NCBI RefSeq assembly: GCF_003614925.1
Contig: NZ_QYLP01000090.1
Location: forward strand, 1-64,000
Origin: Arthrobacter celericrescens
GTDB lineage: Bacteria > Actinomycetota > Actinomycetes > Actinomycetales > Micrococcaceae
Direction of reading: 5' to 3'
DNA: 64,000 bases
The stretch's first letter is position 1; the number at the start of each line of letters is the position of its first letter. The notes beneath the pieces are model-generated. The model did not search any database and had not been told where the DNA came from. It worked only from the letters and a program-made list of their open reading frames with translations. The translations under genes were made by a program, and so were the position numbers. Shown here piece after piece: positions 9,067 through 17,090 of this stretch.

Positions 9067-12000
9067 TCAGTGCAGATGAGCCATCGCGGCTAGGTTTCCC
9101 TTGGCCCGGTAGCAGCGCGCAGCTTCCGCCACGGCGGCGTCACCCCTGGCACGGTCGCCGCGGGCGAAGCAAACGCCGGCCACTGTACGGTGCACGTCGC
9201 CGCGCAGGTTCAGCATCTCGGCCGGCGCCCATCGAAGCGCCTCAAGGGCAAGGACTAGTGCCTTGTCCGGATCTCTCGAGGCCATTGCAGACGCCGCCGC
9301 CGAGAGGGCCCGGGCCTCCACGCCCTCGGCAGTTGCGGTCGCGGCCGCCAGCGCGGCGAGCTCGGCAGCCTCTTCGGGACGCCCCATCTCGTGGAGCAGC
9401 AGCGACAGGCGGGCGGCGGACGTCGGCAAGTTTTGCCGCTCGCCAGTACGCCTGGCAGCGTCGAGCTGGGTCCGCAGGGCTGCCTCTGCGGCGGGGAAAT
9501 TGCCGGCGAGGAGCTCGGCAGTTCCCCGGACTGCGGCCACGAACATAAGGAGGCGCGGTGCGTGCAGGGTTTCCTGCACGGCTCGTTGGGCCCGGTCGAA
9601 CAGCTCCCGGCCCTCGTCGAAGCGGCGCTCCATTGCGTGAAGCCAACCCGCGTGGATCAACAATCCGGGGTGCTCAACACCCGGCAGGGCGATGGCCTCG
9701 ATCTCCGGCAGGCACTGCCGCACCGGTACCGGGCCCGCGGCGAGCGCCTCCGCGAGCAACCAACGGTTCGCCATTTGTTCCCGGACACTCTTCGCCCGGT
9801 CTGCAAGTTCGATGTTGGCCCGGAAAGCCCGCTCCGCCTCGGTGAGGCGACCCTGCCGCACCCGGACGCAGGCTTGCAGGAAGATCGCGCGGCAGCGGCC
9901 GCCGTCGTCATTGTGTGCGGTGAAGAATGACTCCGCCTCGGCGGCTTCCCGCCCGATCGACGATAGCGGCACGGGATCCGGACCGACGATGAACTGGATG
10001 CGGGCGTGCTCGAGGAGTGCCGCCCGTGCGGCGACGTCGTTGCCCGCGGCGGCTGAACGCTGGGCCAACTCGAGCAGGAGTTGCTGTGCCTCGGGGAACC
10101 GGCCGAGCACGAGATCGACCTCGGCCAGGCGCTGCGTAAGCGTCCCGCTCGCGGAATCGTCCCCGGCCATCATGGCCCGCGCCCGGGACAGAAGATTCCG
10201 GGCCGCGGTCTGATCGGATCTGGCGGCGGCGCGTTCTCCCGCGCGGGACAGGTGCGCGCCCGCCCGGGCCGCCAGGGACTCGTCGCCGGCGCCGATAGCC
10301 CGAAGGCTGAGTACGGCCTGCTCCAGGTGGTAGCCCACAATCTCGTCGAGTTCGGGTGGCTGCTCGTGTGCGCCGTCCAGGAGCCATTCGGCGTAGCGTC
10401 GATGCAGTGCGGCGCGGTCCGGGTGCGTCATGGAGCGGTATGCCGCGAGGCGGATGAGCACATGTCCGAAGCGGACCACGCCGTTGCTCCCACCCGTCAA
10501 CAGGCGCCGGGCCTTGAGAGTGGAGAGATGCCGCTCAATGTAGGCCCGCGCCCCGTCCGGTAACAGCGCCGCCAGCGCGTCGCGGCCACAGTCGTCACCG
10601 GCCACCGCCGCGACTCTCAGCAGGTCCCGCTCGCCGGGACCGAGCCGGTCCAGACGCGCCGCGAGGAGGGCACGGAGCGAATCCGGGAGCGCGTCAAGGT
10701 CCGCCTCCTCGTGCGCCGCGAGGAGTTGTTCGGCGAACAGCGGATTCCCACGGGCGCGGTCGACGATGGCAGTGACGGCCTCGACGTCGATCCCGGGTGC
10801 CCGGCCCCGCAGCAACGCCGCCACGTCATCGGCGGGGAGCGGCTCGAGGACGAGCGCATCGGTCCATTCCGGCCGCTGGTCCAGCAGTTCGGGACGCCCC
10901 AGGCAGAGCACGAACAGCCGTCCTTTCCCGGAGCCTACTGCCTGGTCGACGAGGTCTAGCAGTGTCGGCTCCGCCCAGTGCAGGTCGTCGAGCACCAGCA
11001 GGAGGGGTTGCCTGGCGGAGAGTGCTTCCAGCAGCCGCACCGTTGCACGCAACATGGCGGGCACAGTCTCCGTGCCCTCGGCCAGACCCAGCCCGGCGGC
11101 CACTACCGCGGCGTCTTCCGGCACGAGCTCGGCAAGCGCCGGCCAGCCACGTTCGCCTGCGGCGTCGAGGAGGGCCTCGCGGAGCGGCAGGAACGTGATG
11201 CCCTCGCCGTACGACGCACAGCGGCCCCATGCCACCAGGGCCTCGCCGTCAACGCTGTCGGCGAAGTCTGCGGCGAGCCGGGTTTTGCCGATGCCGGCCT
11301 CCCCCACCACGGTGAAGCGCCCCGGCACACCGGCCCGGCCGGCCGCCCGGAATGCGGTACGGATCCTGACCAGCTCCTCCGCCCGTCCCACGGTCGTGGA
11401 ATCAAAGCGGAGCCTGCCGCGGGAGTCGTCCATCATCCCGATGACCCGCCACGCAGCGGTCTCACCTGGCACGGATACCACAACCGCCGCGCCGCGCACG
11501 AGCTGCAGGGTGCGCGGGCCCACCACGACGTCACTGTCGCGTACGAGCCGCTGGAGCCGGAAAGCGGAGGTGACCGCCGGACCCGACACCATGTCCGCGA
11601 GCGACCCGCCCGATCCGCTGACCACGATGTCGCCGGTCTCGACGACGGCCCGCGCGGCATGCCGAACGACGGGCTCGTCGACAGTCGCGAGCCGGTCGCA
11701 AACCTCGACGGCGGCACGCACGGCCCGCACGGCGTCGTCCTCGTGCGCCACCGGGAACCCGAAGAACGCGACCATCAGGCCACCCACGACCTGTTCCACG
11801 CGTGCGCCATGGGTGCGCAGCACCGCAGCGGCAACCTCGTTGGCACGCGTACCCGCTGCGGCCAGGGCTTCGGCGTCCGCGTCGTCGTCGGACGCCGGCA
11901 CGATCTCAAGACCGACCACCGTGACCATGCGGCGCTCACGGGGCAGCCAGCCTTCGGTCACGACCCGCGTCGGGGAACGTTCCCCCAGCGAAGGATCCTG

Positions 12001-12732
12001 CCGGAGAACCGCTGCTTCGATCTCACGCAGCCCGGGGCCGGGCTCGACGCCAAGTTCGTCCACCAGACGGTTGCGGGCGTCGCGGTAGGCAGCGATCGCA
12101 TCCGCCTGCCGGCCCGCACGGTAAAGGGCAAGCATCAGCAGGCCGGAGAGCCGCTCCCGGAAGGGGTGCTCGGCGACGAGCAGGTCGAGCTCGGCGACCA
12201 AACCATGATTCCGGCCCAGCTCGAGGTCTGCCTCGATGCGCGCCTCGAGCGCGGACAGCCTCAGTTCTTCCAAGGCGGTGATGGTGCCCTGGGCGAACGG
12301 GTGGAAAGCGAAGTCGGCCAGTGCCGGGCCGCGCCAGAGGGCCAGCGCCTCCGTAAGGAGCCTGGAGCGCGGCTCCGCAGGCTGGCCGGCGGCCTGGTCG
12401 AGGAGCTGCTTGAAACAACCGGCGTCAACGTCCCCCGGACTTATTGCCAGCCGGTAGCCGCTTCCTTGAGTGACCAACAGCGTCGGGTGACCAAGGGCTT
12501 CGCGGTCAGGCTCGAGCAGCTTGCGCAGCTTCAAGACGTGCATCTGCACCACGGTGTTAGCGGTGGGAGGGGGCTGCTCGCCCCACAGCTCGTCGACAAG
12601 ACGCTCGGAAGGGACGGGGTCACCCGCATGCAGGACCAGCATCGCGAGGAGGGCACGGGCCCGCCCGCCCGGTACGTCGAGGCGCCGGGTCCCTTCGCGA
12701 ACCTCCATCGGTCCGAGGATGCGGAATTCCAC
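9067..12732 (-). CDS. SARP/AfsR-type regulator with cyclase-like domain, ATPase and TPRs
   Basis: A 1221-residue multidomain transcription factor. Residues 1-90 form an OmpR-like winged helix (VEFRILGPMEV, then ALLAMLVLHAGDPVPSERLVDELWG), followed by a bacterial transcriptional activator domain to about 245. A degenerate class III nucleotide-cyclase-like domain follows (RMVTVVGLEIVP onward). The AAA/NB-ARC-type ATPase has a P-loop, VVGEAGIGKTRLA, and Walker B, LLLVLDDLHWAEPT. The C-terminal half is TPR-like helical repeat. GTG 12732 is preferred because SARPs begin at this motif and GAAGG lies upstream; TTG 12768 and GTG 12765 are alternatives. It is divergent from the ABM-like/SRPBCC pair, which it may control. 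Confidence 0.85.
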   Translation of the reverse strand: MEFRILGPMEVREGTRRLDVPGGRARALLAMLVLHAGDPVPSERLVDELWGEQPPPTANTVVQMHVLKLRKLLEPDREALGHPTLLVTQGSGYRLAISPGDVDAGCFKQLLDQAAGQPAEPRSRLLTEALALWRGPALADFAFHPFAQGTITALEELRLSALEARIEADLELGRNHGLVAELDLLVAEHPFRERLSGLLMLALYRAGRQADAIAAYRDARNRLVDELGVEPGPGLREIEAAVLRQDPSLGERSPTRVVTEGWLPRERRMVTVVGLEIVPASDDDADAEALAAAGTRANEVAAAVLRTHGARVEQVVGGLMVAFFGFPVAHEDDAVRAVRAAVEVCDRLATVDEPVVRHAARAVVETGDIVVSGSGGSLADMVSGPAVTSAFRLQRLVRDSDVVVGPRTLQLVRGAAVVVSVPGETAAWRVIGMMDDSRGRLRFDSTTVGRAEELVRIRTAFRAAGRAGVPGRFTVVGEAGIGKTRLAADFADSVDGEALVAWGRCASYGEGITFLPLREALLDAAGERGWPALAELVPEDAAVVAAGLGLAEGTETVPAMLRATVRLLEALSARQPLLLVLDDLHWAEPTLLDLVDQAVGSGKGRLFVLCLGRPELLDQRPEWTDALVLEPLPADDVAALLRGRAPGIDVEAVTAIVDRARGNPLFAEQLLAAHEEADLDALPDSLRALLAARLDRLGPGERDLLRVAAVAGDDCGRDALAALLPDGARAYIERHLSTLKARRLLTGGSNGVVRFGHVLIRLAAYRSMTHPDRAALHRRYAEWLLDGAHEQPPELDEIVGYHLEQAVLSLRAIGAGDESLAARAGAHLSRAGERAAARSDQTAARNLLSRARAMMAGDDSASGTLTQRLAEVDLVLGRFPEAQQLLLELAQRSAAAGNDVAARAALLEHARIQFIVGPDPVPLSSIGREAAEAESFFTAHNDDGGRCRAIFLQACVRVRQGRLTEAERAFRANIELADRAKSVREQMANRWLLAEALAAGPVPVRQCLPEIEAIALPGVEHPGLLIHAGWLHAMERRFDEGRELFDRAQRAVQETLHAPRLLMFVAAVRGTAELLAGNFPAAEAALRTQLDAARRTGERQNLPTSAARLSLLLHEMGRPEEAAELAALAAATATAEGVEARALSAAASAMASRDPDKALVLALEALRWAPAEMLNLRGDVHRTVAGVCFARGDRARGDAAVAEAARCYRAKGNLAAMAHLH

Positions 12733-12886
12733 CGACAGCCGCCTTCGCCAGATCGTCCCGTGCACCAATCTAGCACCGCCGGATCCCGGCCGGATCCGGC
12801 TTTAGCGAGGCGTTAGCGGCCGGGCGGACCATGGAAAAAGCCCCAGAGGGGACCCCCAACAAGAGAGAGAGCAAGGAGTGAGAACC

Positions 12887-13276
12887 ATGAATGGAACATT
12901 CGTATTCGTCGGCAATTGGACGATCAAGGAAGGCAGGGTCGAGGACGCGAGGAAGGCACTGTCTGAGCACACCGATTTTGTCGAGATCAACGAGCCGCGG
13001 CTCATTTCATTCAACTTCTACATCGACGAGGACACCCGCCGCGTGACCTGCGTCCAGGTCCACCCGGACGCAGACTCCATGGCGACTCACATGCAGCTCA
13101 TCAGCAAGCACCTTTCAGACGGCGTGGAGTGGATGGACACCACCGAACTCGAGCAGTACTACGGCCAGAAGTCGCCGCGGCTGGCCGAACTCCTGGAGCC
13201 GTGGTCGAGCCCGCACGTCCCCGAACGATACCTTCCGGAACACTTGGCGGGCTTCACCCGCAGCACGGTCCGCTAA
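12887..13276 (+). CDS. small hypothetical protein, ABM-like alpha/beta barrel
   Basis: A 129-residue cytoplasmic protein. The pattern NGTFVFVGNWTIKEGRVEDARKALSEHTDFVEINEPRL resembles dimeric alpha/beta-barrel proteins of the antibiotic biosynthesis monooxygenase superfamily, but I see no catalytic signature, so the function is unknown. ATG 12887 has AAGGAG 8 nt upstream; an in-frame GTG at 12878 overlaps that Shine-Dalgarno. It is the first gene of a two-gene unit with the SRPBCC protein (9 nt gap) and is divergent from the SARP regulator. Confidence 0.7.
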   Translation: MNGTFVFVGNWTIKEGRVEDARKALSEHTDFVEINEPRLISFNFYIDEDTRRVTCVQVHPDADSMATHMQLISKHLSDGVEWMDTTELEQYYGQKSPRLAELLEPWSSPHVPERYLPEHLAGFTRSTVR

Positions 13277-13285
13277 GGAGGAGTG

Positions 13286-13726
13286 ATGATCAGCATTGAG
13301 AGCAGCGAGTGGATCGGCCGACCCACGGAGGAAGTGTTCGCGTTCGTGTCCGACATACGCAACGACCCGCAATGGCACACCGACGTCCTCGAGGCGGAAT
13401 ACGAGGCGCCAGGACCGCTCGCCACCGGTACCGCCTTCCGGGCAAAGTTCAAGCCGTTCATGGGACTGTCCGAAGGGACGGGCACAATCACGGCGTACGA
13501 ACCCCCGCGTCGGGTCGTGCTCACGGAGCGGATGGGCAAGTTCGAGCCGGTGCTGACGCTCACGGTGGAGCCCGACGGCGGCGGCTCGCGGATCACCCGC
13601 CGCCTCGACATGGAGCCACACGGGATGCTCAGGATCATGGCGCCGTTTACCGGCGGAATGATGCGCAGGCGTAACGAGGGCTTTCTCAGCAACCTCAAGC
13701 GGGTCCTCGAGACCGGACGCCGTTGA
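13286..13726 (+). CDS. SRPBCC family protein (polyketide cyclase/START fold)
   Basis: A 146-residue protein of the ligand-binding SRPBCC superfamily. The N-terminus SIESSEWIGRPTEEVFAFVSDIRNDPQWHTDVLEAE is the usual opening strand and helix pair, and the C-terminal helix (MMRRRNEGFLSNLKRVLE) is also typical. No specific ligand can be inferred. The ATG at 13286 follows AAGGAGGAG; a GTG three bases earlier is possible. It is downstream of the ABM-like gene, and a strong hairpin follows at 13767. Confidence 0.8.
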   Translation: MISIESSEWIGRPTEEVFAFVSDIRNDPQWHTDVLEAEYEAPGPLATGTAFRAKFKPFMGLSEGTGTITAYEPPRRVVLTERMGKFEPVLTLTVEPDGGGSRITRRLDMEPHGMLRIMAPFTGGMMRRRNEGFLSNLKRVLETGRR

Positions 13727-13766
13727 GCCGGCACACCCGGCACCGGCCGGGCTTCCGGACACGGAA

Positions 13767-13800
13767 AAGCGGGCGGCACCTCCCCAGGTACCGCCCGCTT
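13767..13800. terminator. hairpin after SRPBCC gene
   Basis: A 15-bp stem with one mismatch (AAGCGGGCGG on the 5' side) and a four-C loop. It separates the rightward SRPBCC gene from the leftward 58-residue small gene, so it may act in both directions. Confidence 0.8.
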
Positions 13801-13845
13801 GATGGCTCTGTTGCGCAGAGTCCGTACGTCTCCTAAGGCAGGCTC

Positions 13846-14022
13846 TCAGGGACGTTGCCGGCCGAACACCGGGAGCGCACGCAGCCACCGGGAGAACCCG
13901 CCTTTGGTGCGGTCGCAGTCGGCCGGAATGTAGAAGTCCGGGTCCGTGGAGCCGAACGGCAGGTACAGCTCCTGGCCGGGAGCCGGAAATTCCACGACGT
14001 TCTTATTCTCCTGCTGGTCCAT
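13846..14022 (-). CDS. 58-residue small protein of unknown function
   Basis: A short open frame with a very good Shine-Dalgarno, GAGGAGGAAC, six bases before ATG 14022. The product starts MDQQENKNVVEFPAPG, continues through ELYLPFGSTDPDFYIPADCD and ends with a basic tail, RWLRALPVFGRQRP. It has one Cys, no signal peptide and no membrane segment. It lies divergent from urate oxidase and ends against the terminator at 13767. I do not recognise a family. It could be a small regulator, a peptide precursor or a protein partner; the strong ribosome-binding site is the main support. Confidence 0.55.
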   Translation of the reverse strand: MDQQENKNVVEFPAPGQELYLPFGSTDPDFYIPADCDRTKGGFSRWLRALPVFGRQRP

Positions 14023-14049
14023 CTGTTCCTCCTCGTTCGCAGTCCATCG

Positions 14050-14066
14050 TTTCCGTATTTCGGAAA
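14050..14066. promoter_or_regulatory. TTTCCG-N5-CGGAAA dyad
   Basis: Perfect six-base half-sites separated by five bases, 27 bases upstream of the small-protein start and about 325 bases before urate oxidase. It may be an operator for the small gene or the shared region. Confidence 0.4.
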
Positions 14067-14225
14067 ACTTTTATTGTTATGTGGAAATCGTAAACAGGTT
14101 CCCGTGGCCCGTCAAGAGCCGGACCCGGCCGGATCCGTGCCGGCCGGTCATATTCGGAAAATTGCCGCTGATTGCGTGGACCTCTTCACAAGGTCCGAAA
14201 CCCGCGCTAGTCTTTTCAGCAACTC

Positions 14226-14239
14226 GTGACTCAGGTCAC
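14226..14239. promoter_or_regulatory. CRP/GlxR-like box upstream of urate oxidase
   Basis: GTGACTCAGGTCAC fits the GTGA-N6-TCAC pattern of CRP-family sites. Its centre is about 44 bases upstream of a start predicted from a TAATGA -10-like element at 14267-14272, which would suit class II activation. Similar boxes occur at 17906, 33732, 37944 and 43339. Confidence 0.45.
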
Positions 14240-14270
14240 GAAACCTGGGAGCAGCAGGCAGGGTCGTAAT

Positions 14271-14302
14271 GAGCTGGCATCGATGGATGCCGGCTCTTTT
14301 TT
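14271..14302 (+). terminator. Rho-independent terminator shape before urate oxidase
   Basis: An 11-bp stem (GAGCTGGCATC paired with GATGCCGGCTC, one G-T wobble), GATG loop and six T residues. It lies 90 bases upstream of the urate oxidase ATG and in the same direction. It could end an upstream short transcript, act as an attenuator, or simply overlap the start of the mRNA. Confidence 0.7.
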
Positions 14303-14391
14303 GTTGCCGGCGTCCGCCAAAACAGGCGCCGCACGGCGCACGACACCACACGGTGGACGGGCTCCGCCCACCAGGAAAGTTGAGACAGACC

Positions 14392-15303
14392 ATGAGCAGC
14401 AAGATCGTCCTCGGCAAGAACCAGTACGGCAAGGCGGAAAATCGCGTCGTCAAGATCACCCGCGACACCGACCGCCACGAGATCGAAGACCTCAACGTCA
14501 CTTCCCAGCTCCGCGGCGACTTCAGCGCCGCCCACTTCGAGGGCGACAACGGCCGCGTGGTTCCCACAGACACCCAGAAGAACACCGTCTACGCCTTCGC
14601 CCGCGACGGCATCGGCTCCCCGGAGGAGTTCCTGCTCCGCCTGGCCAAGCACTTCACCAGCGAATTCGACTGGGTGACCGGCGGCCGCTGGGAAGCCGAG
14701 CAGTACGCCTGGGAGCGGATCATCGCCAACGGCAAGGAGCACGACCACTCCTTCGTCCGCAAGGGGCAGGAAGTCCGCAACGCCGTGGTGGTCCGCGAAG
14801 GCGATTCCACCTACGTCATCTCCGGCCTGAGCGACCTCACGGTCCTCAAGTCCACCCAGTCCGGCTTCGAGGGCTACCCGAAGGACAAATACACCACCCT
14901 GCAGGAAACCTCGGACCGCATCCTGGCCACCGCAGTCTCGGCCCGCTGGCGCTACAACAACGACGCCGTCGCCGAAGGCAGGATCGATTACAACGCCGCC
15001 TACGAATCCGTGAAGGCGCTCCTGCTGGAAGGCTTCTCCGAGCAGTATTCCAAGGCCCTGCAGGAGACCCTCTACCAGATGGCCCAGAAGGTACTGGACG
15101 CCCACCCGGAGATCGACGAACTGCGCTTCTCCACCCCGAACAAGCACCACTTCGTGGTGGACCTGAGCCCCTTCGGCCTGGACAACCCGAACGAAGTATT
15201 CTTCGCCGCGGACCGCCCATACGGCCTGATCGAAGCCAACTTCGAGCGCGACCTCATCTCCGACCCGGGCAACGCCTGGGACGGCATCGCCGGCTTCTGC
15301 TAA
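14392..15303 (+). CDS. pucL: urate oxidase (cofactor-independent uricase)
   Basis: Oxidises urate with O2 to 5-hydroxyisourate and hydrogen peroxide in the cytoplasm. The 303-residue length is standard for this tunnel-fold enzyme. Family signatures are visible: GKNQYGKAENRVVKITRDTDRHE near the start, the VLKSTQSGFEGYPKDKYTTL block, RWRYNN and NKHHFVVDL near the C-terminus. The ATG at 14392 matches the uricase N-terminus; its Shine-Dalgarno, AGGAAAG, is unusually distant (about 12 nt). It stands alone between a regulatory region and a hairpin, followed by the urate/xanthine permease. The usual partners for 5-hydroxyisourate and OHCU processing are not adjacent. Confidence 0.95.
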   Translation: MSSKIVLGKNQYGKAENRVVKITRDTDRHEIEDLNVTSQLRGDFSAAHFEGDNGRVVPTDTQKNTVYAFARDGIGSPEEFLLRLAKHFTSEFDWVTGGRWEAEQYAWERIIANGKEHDHSFVRKGQEVRNAVVVREGDSTYVISGLSDLTVLKSTQSGFEGYPKDKYTTLQETSDRILATAVSARWRYNNDAVAEGRIDYNAAYESVKALLLEGFSEQYSKALQETLYQMAQKVLDAHPEIDELRFSTPNKHHFVVDLSPFGLDNPNEVFFAADRPYGLIEANFERDLISDPGNAWDGIAGFC

Positions 15304-15319
15304 GCCGCTCATTAAAAGA

Positions 15320-15369
15320 CCGGGGCGCCGGAGCCAGGGCTGAACAGCGCCTGGCCCCGGCCGCCCCGG
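15320..15369. terminator. GC-rich hairpin after urate oxidase
   Basis: CCGGGGCG pairs with CGCCCCGG-type sequence across 50 bases, with a mismatch and a bulge and a short central loop (TGAA). It has no T-tract. Confidence 0.65.
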
Positions 15370-15474
15370 AACTCAGCCATACCCCAATAGGCCCCGGCCC
15401 TGCCGATCAGTGCCCGAACAGGCCCCCGCCCACAAGCCGTTCTTCGGCCCGGATTGTTAGCCAGACATATCAGC

Positions 15475-15490
15475 CAGACAAAGGTGTCTG
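15475..15490. promoter_or_regulatory. CAGACA-N4-TGTCTG palindrome before the permease
   Basis: A perfect dyad 22 bases before the permease ATG. The first half-site also belongs to a direct repeat AGCCAGACA (copies at 15460 and 15472). It could be an operator or an mRNA hairpin near the ribosome-binding site. Confidence 0.4.
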
Positions 15491-15511
15491 CCCCAAATCA
15501 GGAAGTCTGCC

Positions 15512-16996
15512 ATGAACACCAAGAAGAAAACCCGTCCCACAGGGAATGCCAGCACCCGGCCCGAAGACCAACGCCTGTCAATCGGCAGCTCCTTCGCCTA
15601 CGGATTCCAGCACGTCCTGACCATGTACGGCGGAATCATCGCCCCGCCCCTGATCATCGGCGCGGCCGCCGGCATGTCTTCGCAGGACATCGGCCTGCTG
15701 ATCGCCGCCTGCCTGTTCGTCGGCGGGCTCGCCACCATCCTGCAGACCGTGGGCATCCCCTTCTTCGGATCCCAGCTCCCGCTCGTCCAGGGCGTCTCCT
15801 TCGCCGGCGTGTCCACCATGGTGGCGATCGTCAATGGCGGCGGCGGCATCCAGGCGGTCTTCGGTTCCGTGATTGTCGCCTCCCTGATCGGCCTGGCCAT
15901 CACCCCGCTCTTCGCGAAAATCATCAAATTCTTCCCGCCCGTGGTCACCGGCACCGTGATCACCACCATCGGCCTGACCCTGATGCCCGTGGCCGCCAAC
16001 TGGGCCATGGGCGGCAACGCCAAGGCCGAGAACTACGGCAGCGTGGCGAACATCGGCCTCGCCGCCGCCACCACCGCCGTCGTCCTGCTGCTGAGCAAAG
16101 TAGGCAACGCCGCCATCTCGCGCCTGTCCATCCTGCTGGCCATGGTCATCGGCACCGTCATCGCCGCGGTCACCGGCATGGCCGACTTCTCCAAGGTGGG
16201 CCAGGGCGAGATCGTCGCCTTCCCCACCCCCTTCGCCTTCGGCCCGCCCACCTTCGAGATCGCCGCCATCGTCTCGATGCTGATCGTCATCCTGGTCACC
16301 CTGACCGAAACCTCGGCGGACATCATCGCCGTCGGTGAAATCGTGGACACCAAGGTGGACTCCAAGCGCATCGGCAACGGCCTGCGCGCGGACATGCTCT
16401 CCAGCGCCATTTCCCCGGTCTTCAACTCCTTCACCCAGAGCGCCTTCGCGCAGAACGTCGGACTCGTGGCCATCACCGGCGTCAAAAGCCGCTTCGTGGT
16501 CAGTGCCGGCGGCCTCATCCTGGTGATCCTGGGCCTCCTGCCCGTCCTCGGCCGCGTGGTCGCCGCGGTTCCGACCCCCGTCCTGGGCGGCGCCGGCGTC
16601 GTCCTCTTCGGCACCGTGGCCGCCAGCGGCATCCGCACCCTGGCCAAGGTGGAATACCGCAACAACATGAACCTGATCGTGGTGGCGGCGTCCATCGGCT
16701 TCGGCATGATCCCGATCGCCGCCCCCAAGTTCTACGACCAGTTCCCGTCCTGGTTCTCCACCATTTTCCACTCCGGCATTAGCTCGGCGGCCGTCATGGC
16801 CATCCTGCTGAACGTGCTCTTCAACCACTTCAAGAAGGGCAACTCGGACAACCAGTCGGTGTTCGTGGCCGGAACGAACCGCGTGGTCACCGAAGCCGAC
16901 CTCGCATGCCTCGCAGAAGGCGACCGCTTCGAAAACGGCAAGCTGATCGACTGCGACGGCAACGAGGTCCCCATCAAGACATCCGCCGAACACTGA
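15512..16996 (+). CDS. NCS2 family urate/xanthine permease
   Basis: Nucleobase:cation symporter-2 in the inner membrane, 494 residues with about 14 hydrophobic segments. The TM1 QH motif (YGFQHVLTMYGG), LVQGVSFAG, the TM8 motif TLTETSADIIAVGE with its key Glu, and NSFTQSAFAQNVGL are hallmarks of the UraA/PbuX/UacT family. Urate and xanthine are the likely substrates because the gene follows urate oxidase. ATG 15512 has AGGAAG 6 nt upstream. It has its own short upstream region with a CAGACA palindrome and ends at the strong hairpin at 17038. Confidence 0.9.
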   Translation: MNTKKKTRPTGNASTRPEDQRLSIGSSFAYGFQHVLTMYGGIIAPPLIIGAAAGMSSQDIGLLIAACLFVGGLATILQTVGIPFFGSQLPLVQGVSFAGVSTMVAIVNGGGGIQAVFGSVIVASLIGLAITPLFAKIIKFFPPVVTGTVITTIGLTLMPVAANWAMGGNAKAENYGSVANIGLAAATTAVVLLLSKVGNAAISRLSILLAMVIGTVIAAVTGMADFSKVGQGEIVAFPTPFAFGPPTFEIAAIVSMLIVILVTLTETSADIIAVGEIVDTKVDSKRIGNGLRADMLSSAISPVFNSFTQSAFAQNVGLVAITGVKSRFVVSAGGLILVILGLLPVLGRVVAAVPTPVLGGAGVVLFGTVAASGIRTLAKVEYRNNMNLIVVAASIGFGMIPIAAPKFYDQFPSWFSTIFHSGISSAAVMAILLNVLFNHFKKGNSDNQSVFVAGTNRVVTEADLACLAEGDRFENGKLIDCDGNEVPIKTSAEH

Positions 16997-17037
16997 GAAG
17001 GAGGGTTCAACGACGACGCTTCATTTTTGAATGGTAA

Positions 17038-17069
17038 GAGCCGCCGGACACCAAGGTGTCCGGCGGCTC
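17038..17069. terminator. perfect hairpin after NCS2 permease
   Basis: Fifteen bases from GAGCCGCCGG onward pair exactly with the downstream arm around a minimal loop. It lies 20 bases before the RpiR regulator start, so it ends the permease transcript or limits read-through. Confidence 0.8.
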
Positions 17070-17090
17070 GCTTCGTGAGACGGTTGTTTC

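Larger units (their letters stand above)
14023..14391. other. regulatory region upstream of urate oxidase
   Basis: This 369-base gap holds a TTTCCG-N5-CGGAAA dyad (14050-14066), an AT-rich segment (14065-14095), a promoter-like pair TTCACA-N17-TAGTCT (14185-14213), a CRP-like box (14226-14239) and a strong terminator-like hairpin (14271-14302). No further gene is evident. Confidence 0.6.

Noticed and set aside
14226..14262. Resemblance to small bacterial SRP RNA (CAGGTCACGAAACCTGGGAGCAGCA)
   Set aside because: The conserved GTCAGG...GGAAGGAAGCAGC symmetric and asymmetric loops do not align, and the flanks do not pair to form the long stem; the GTGA-N6-TCAC reading is better.
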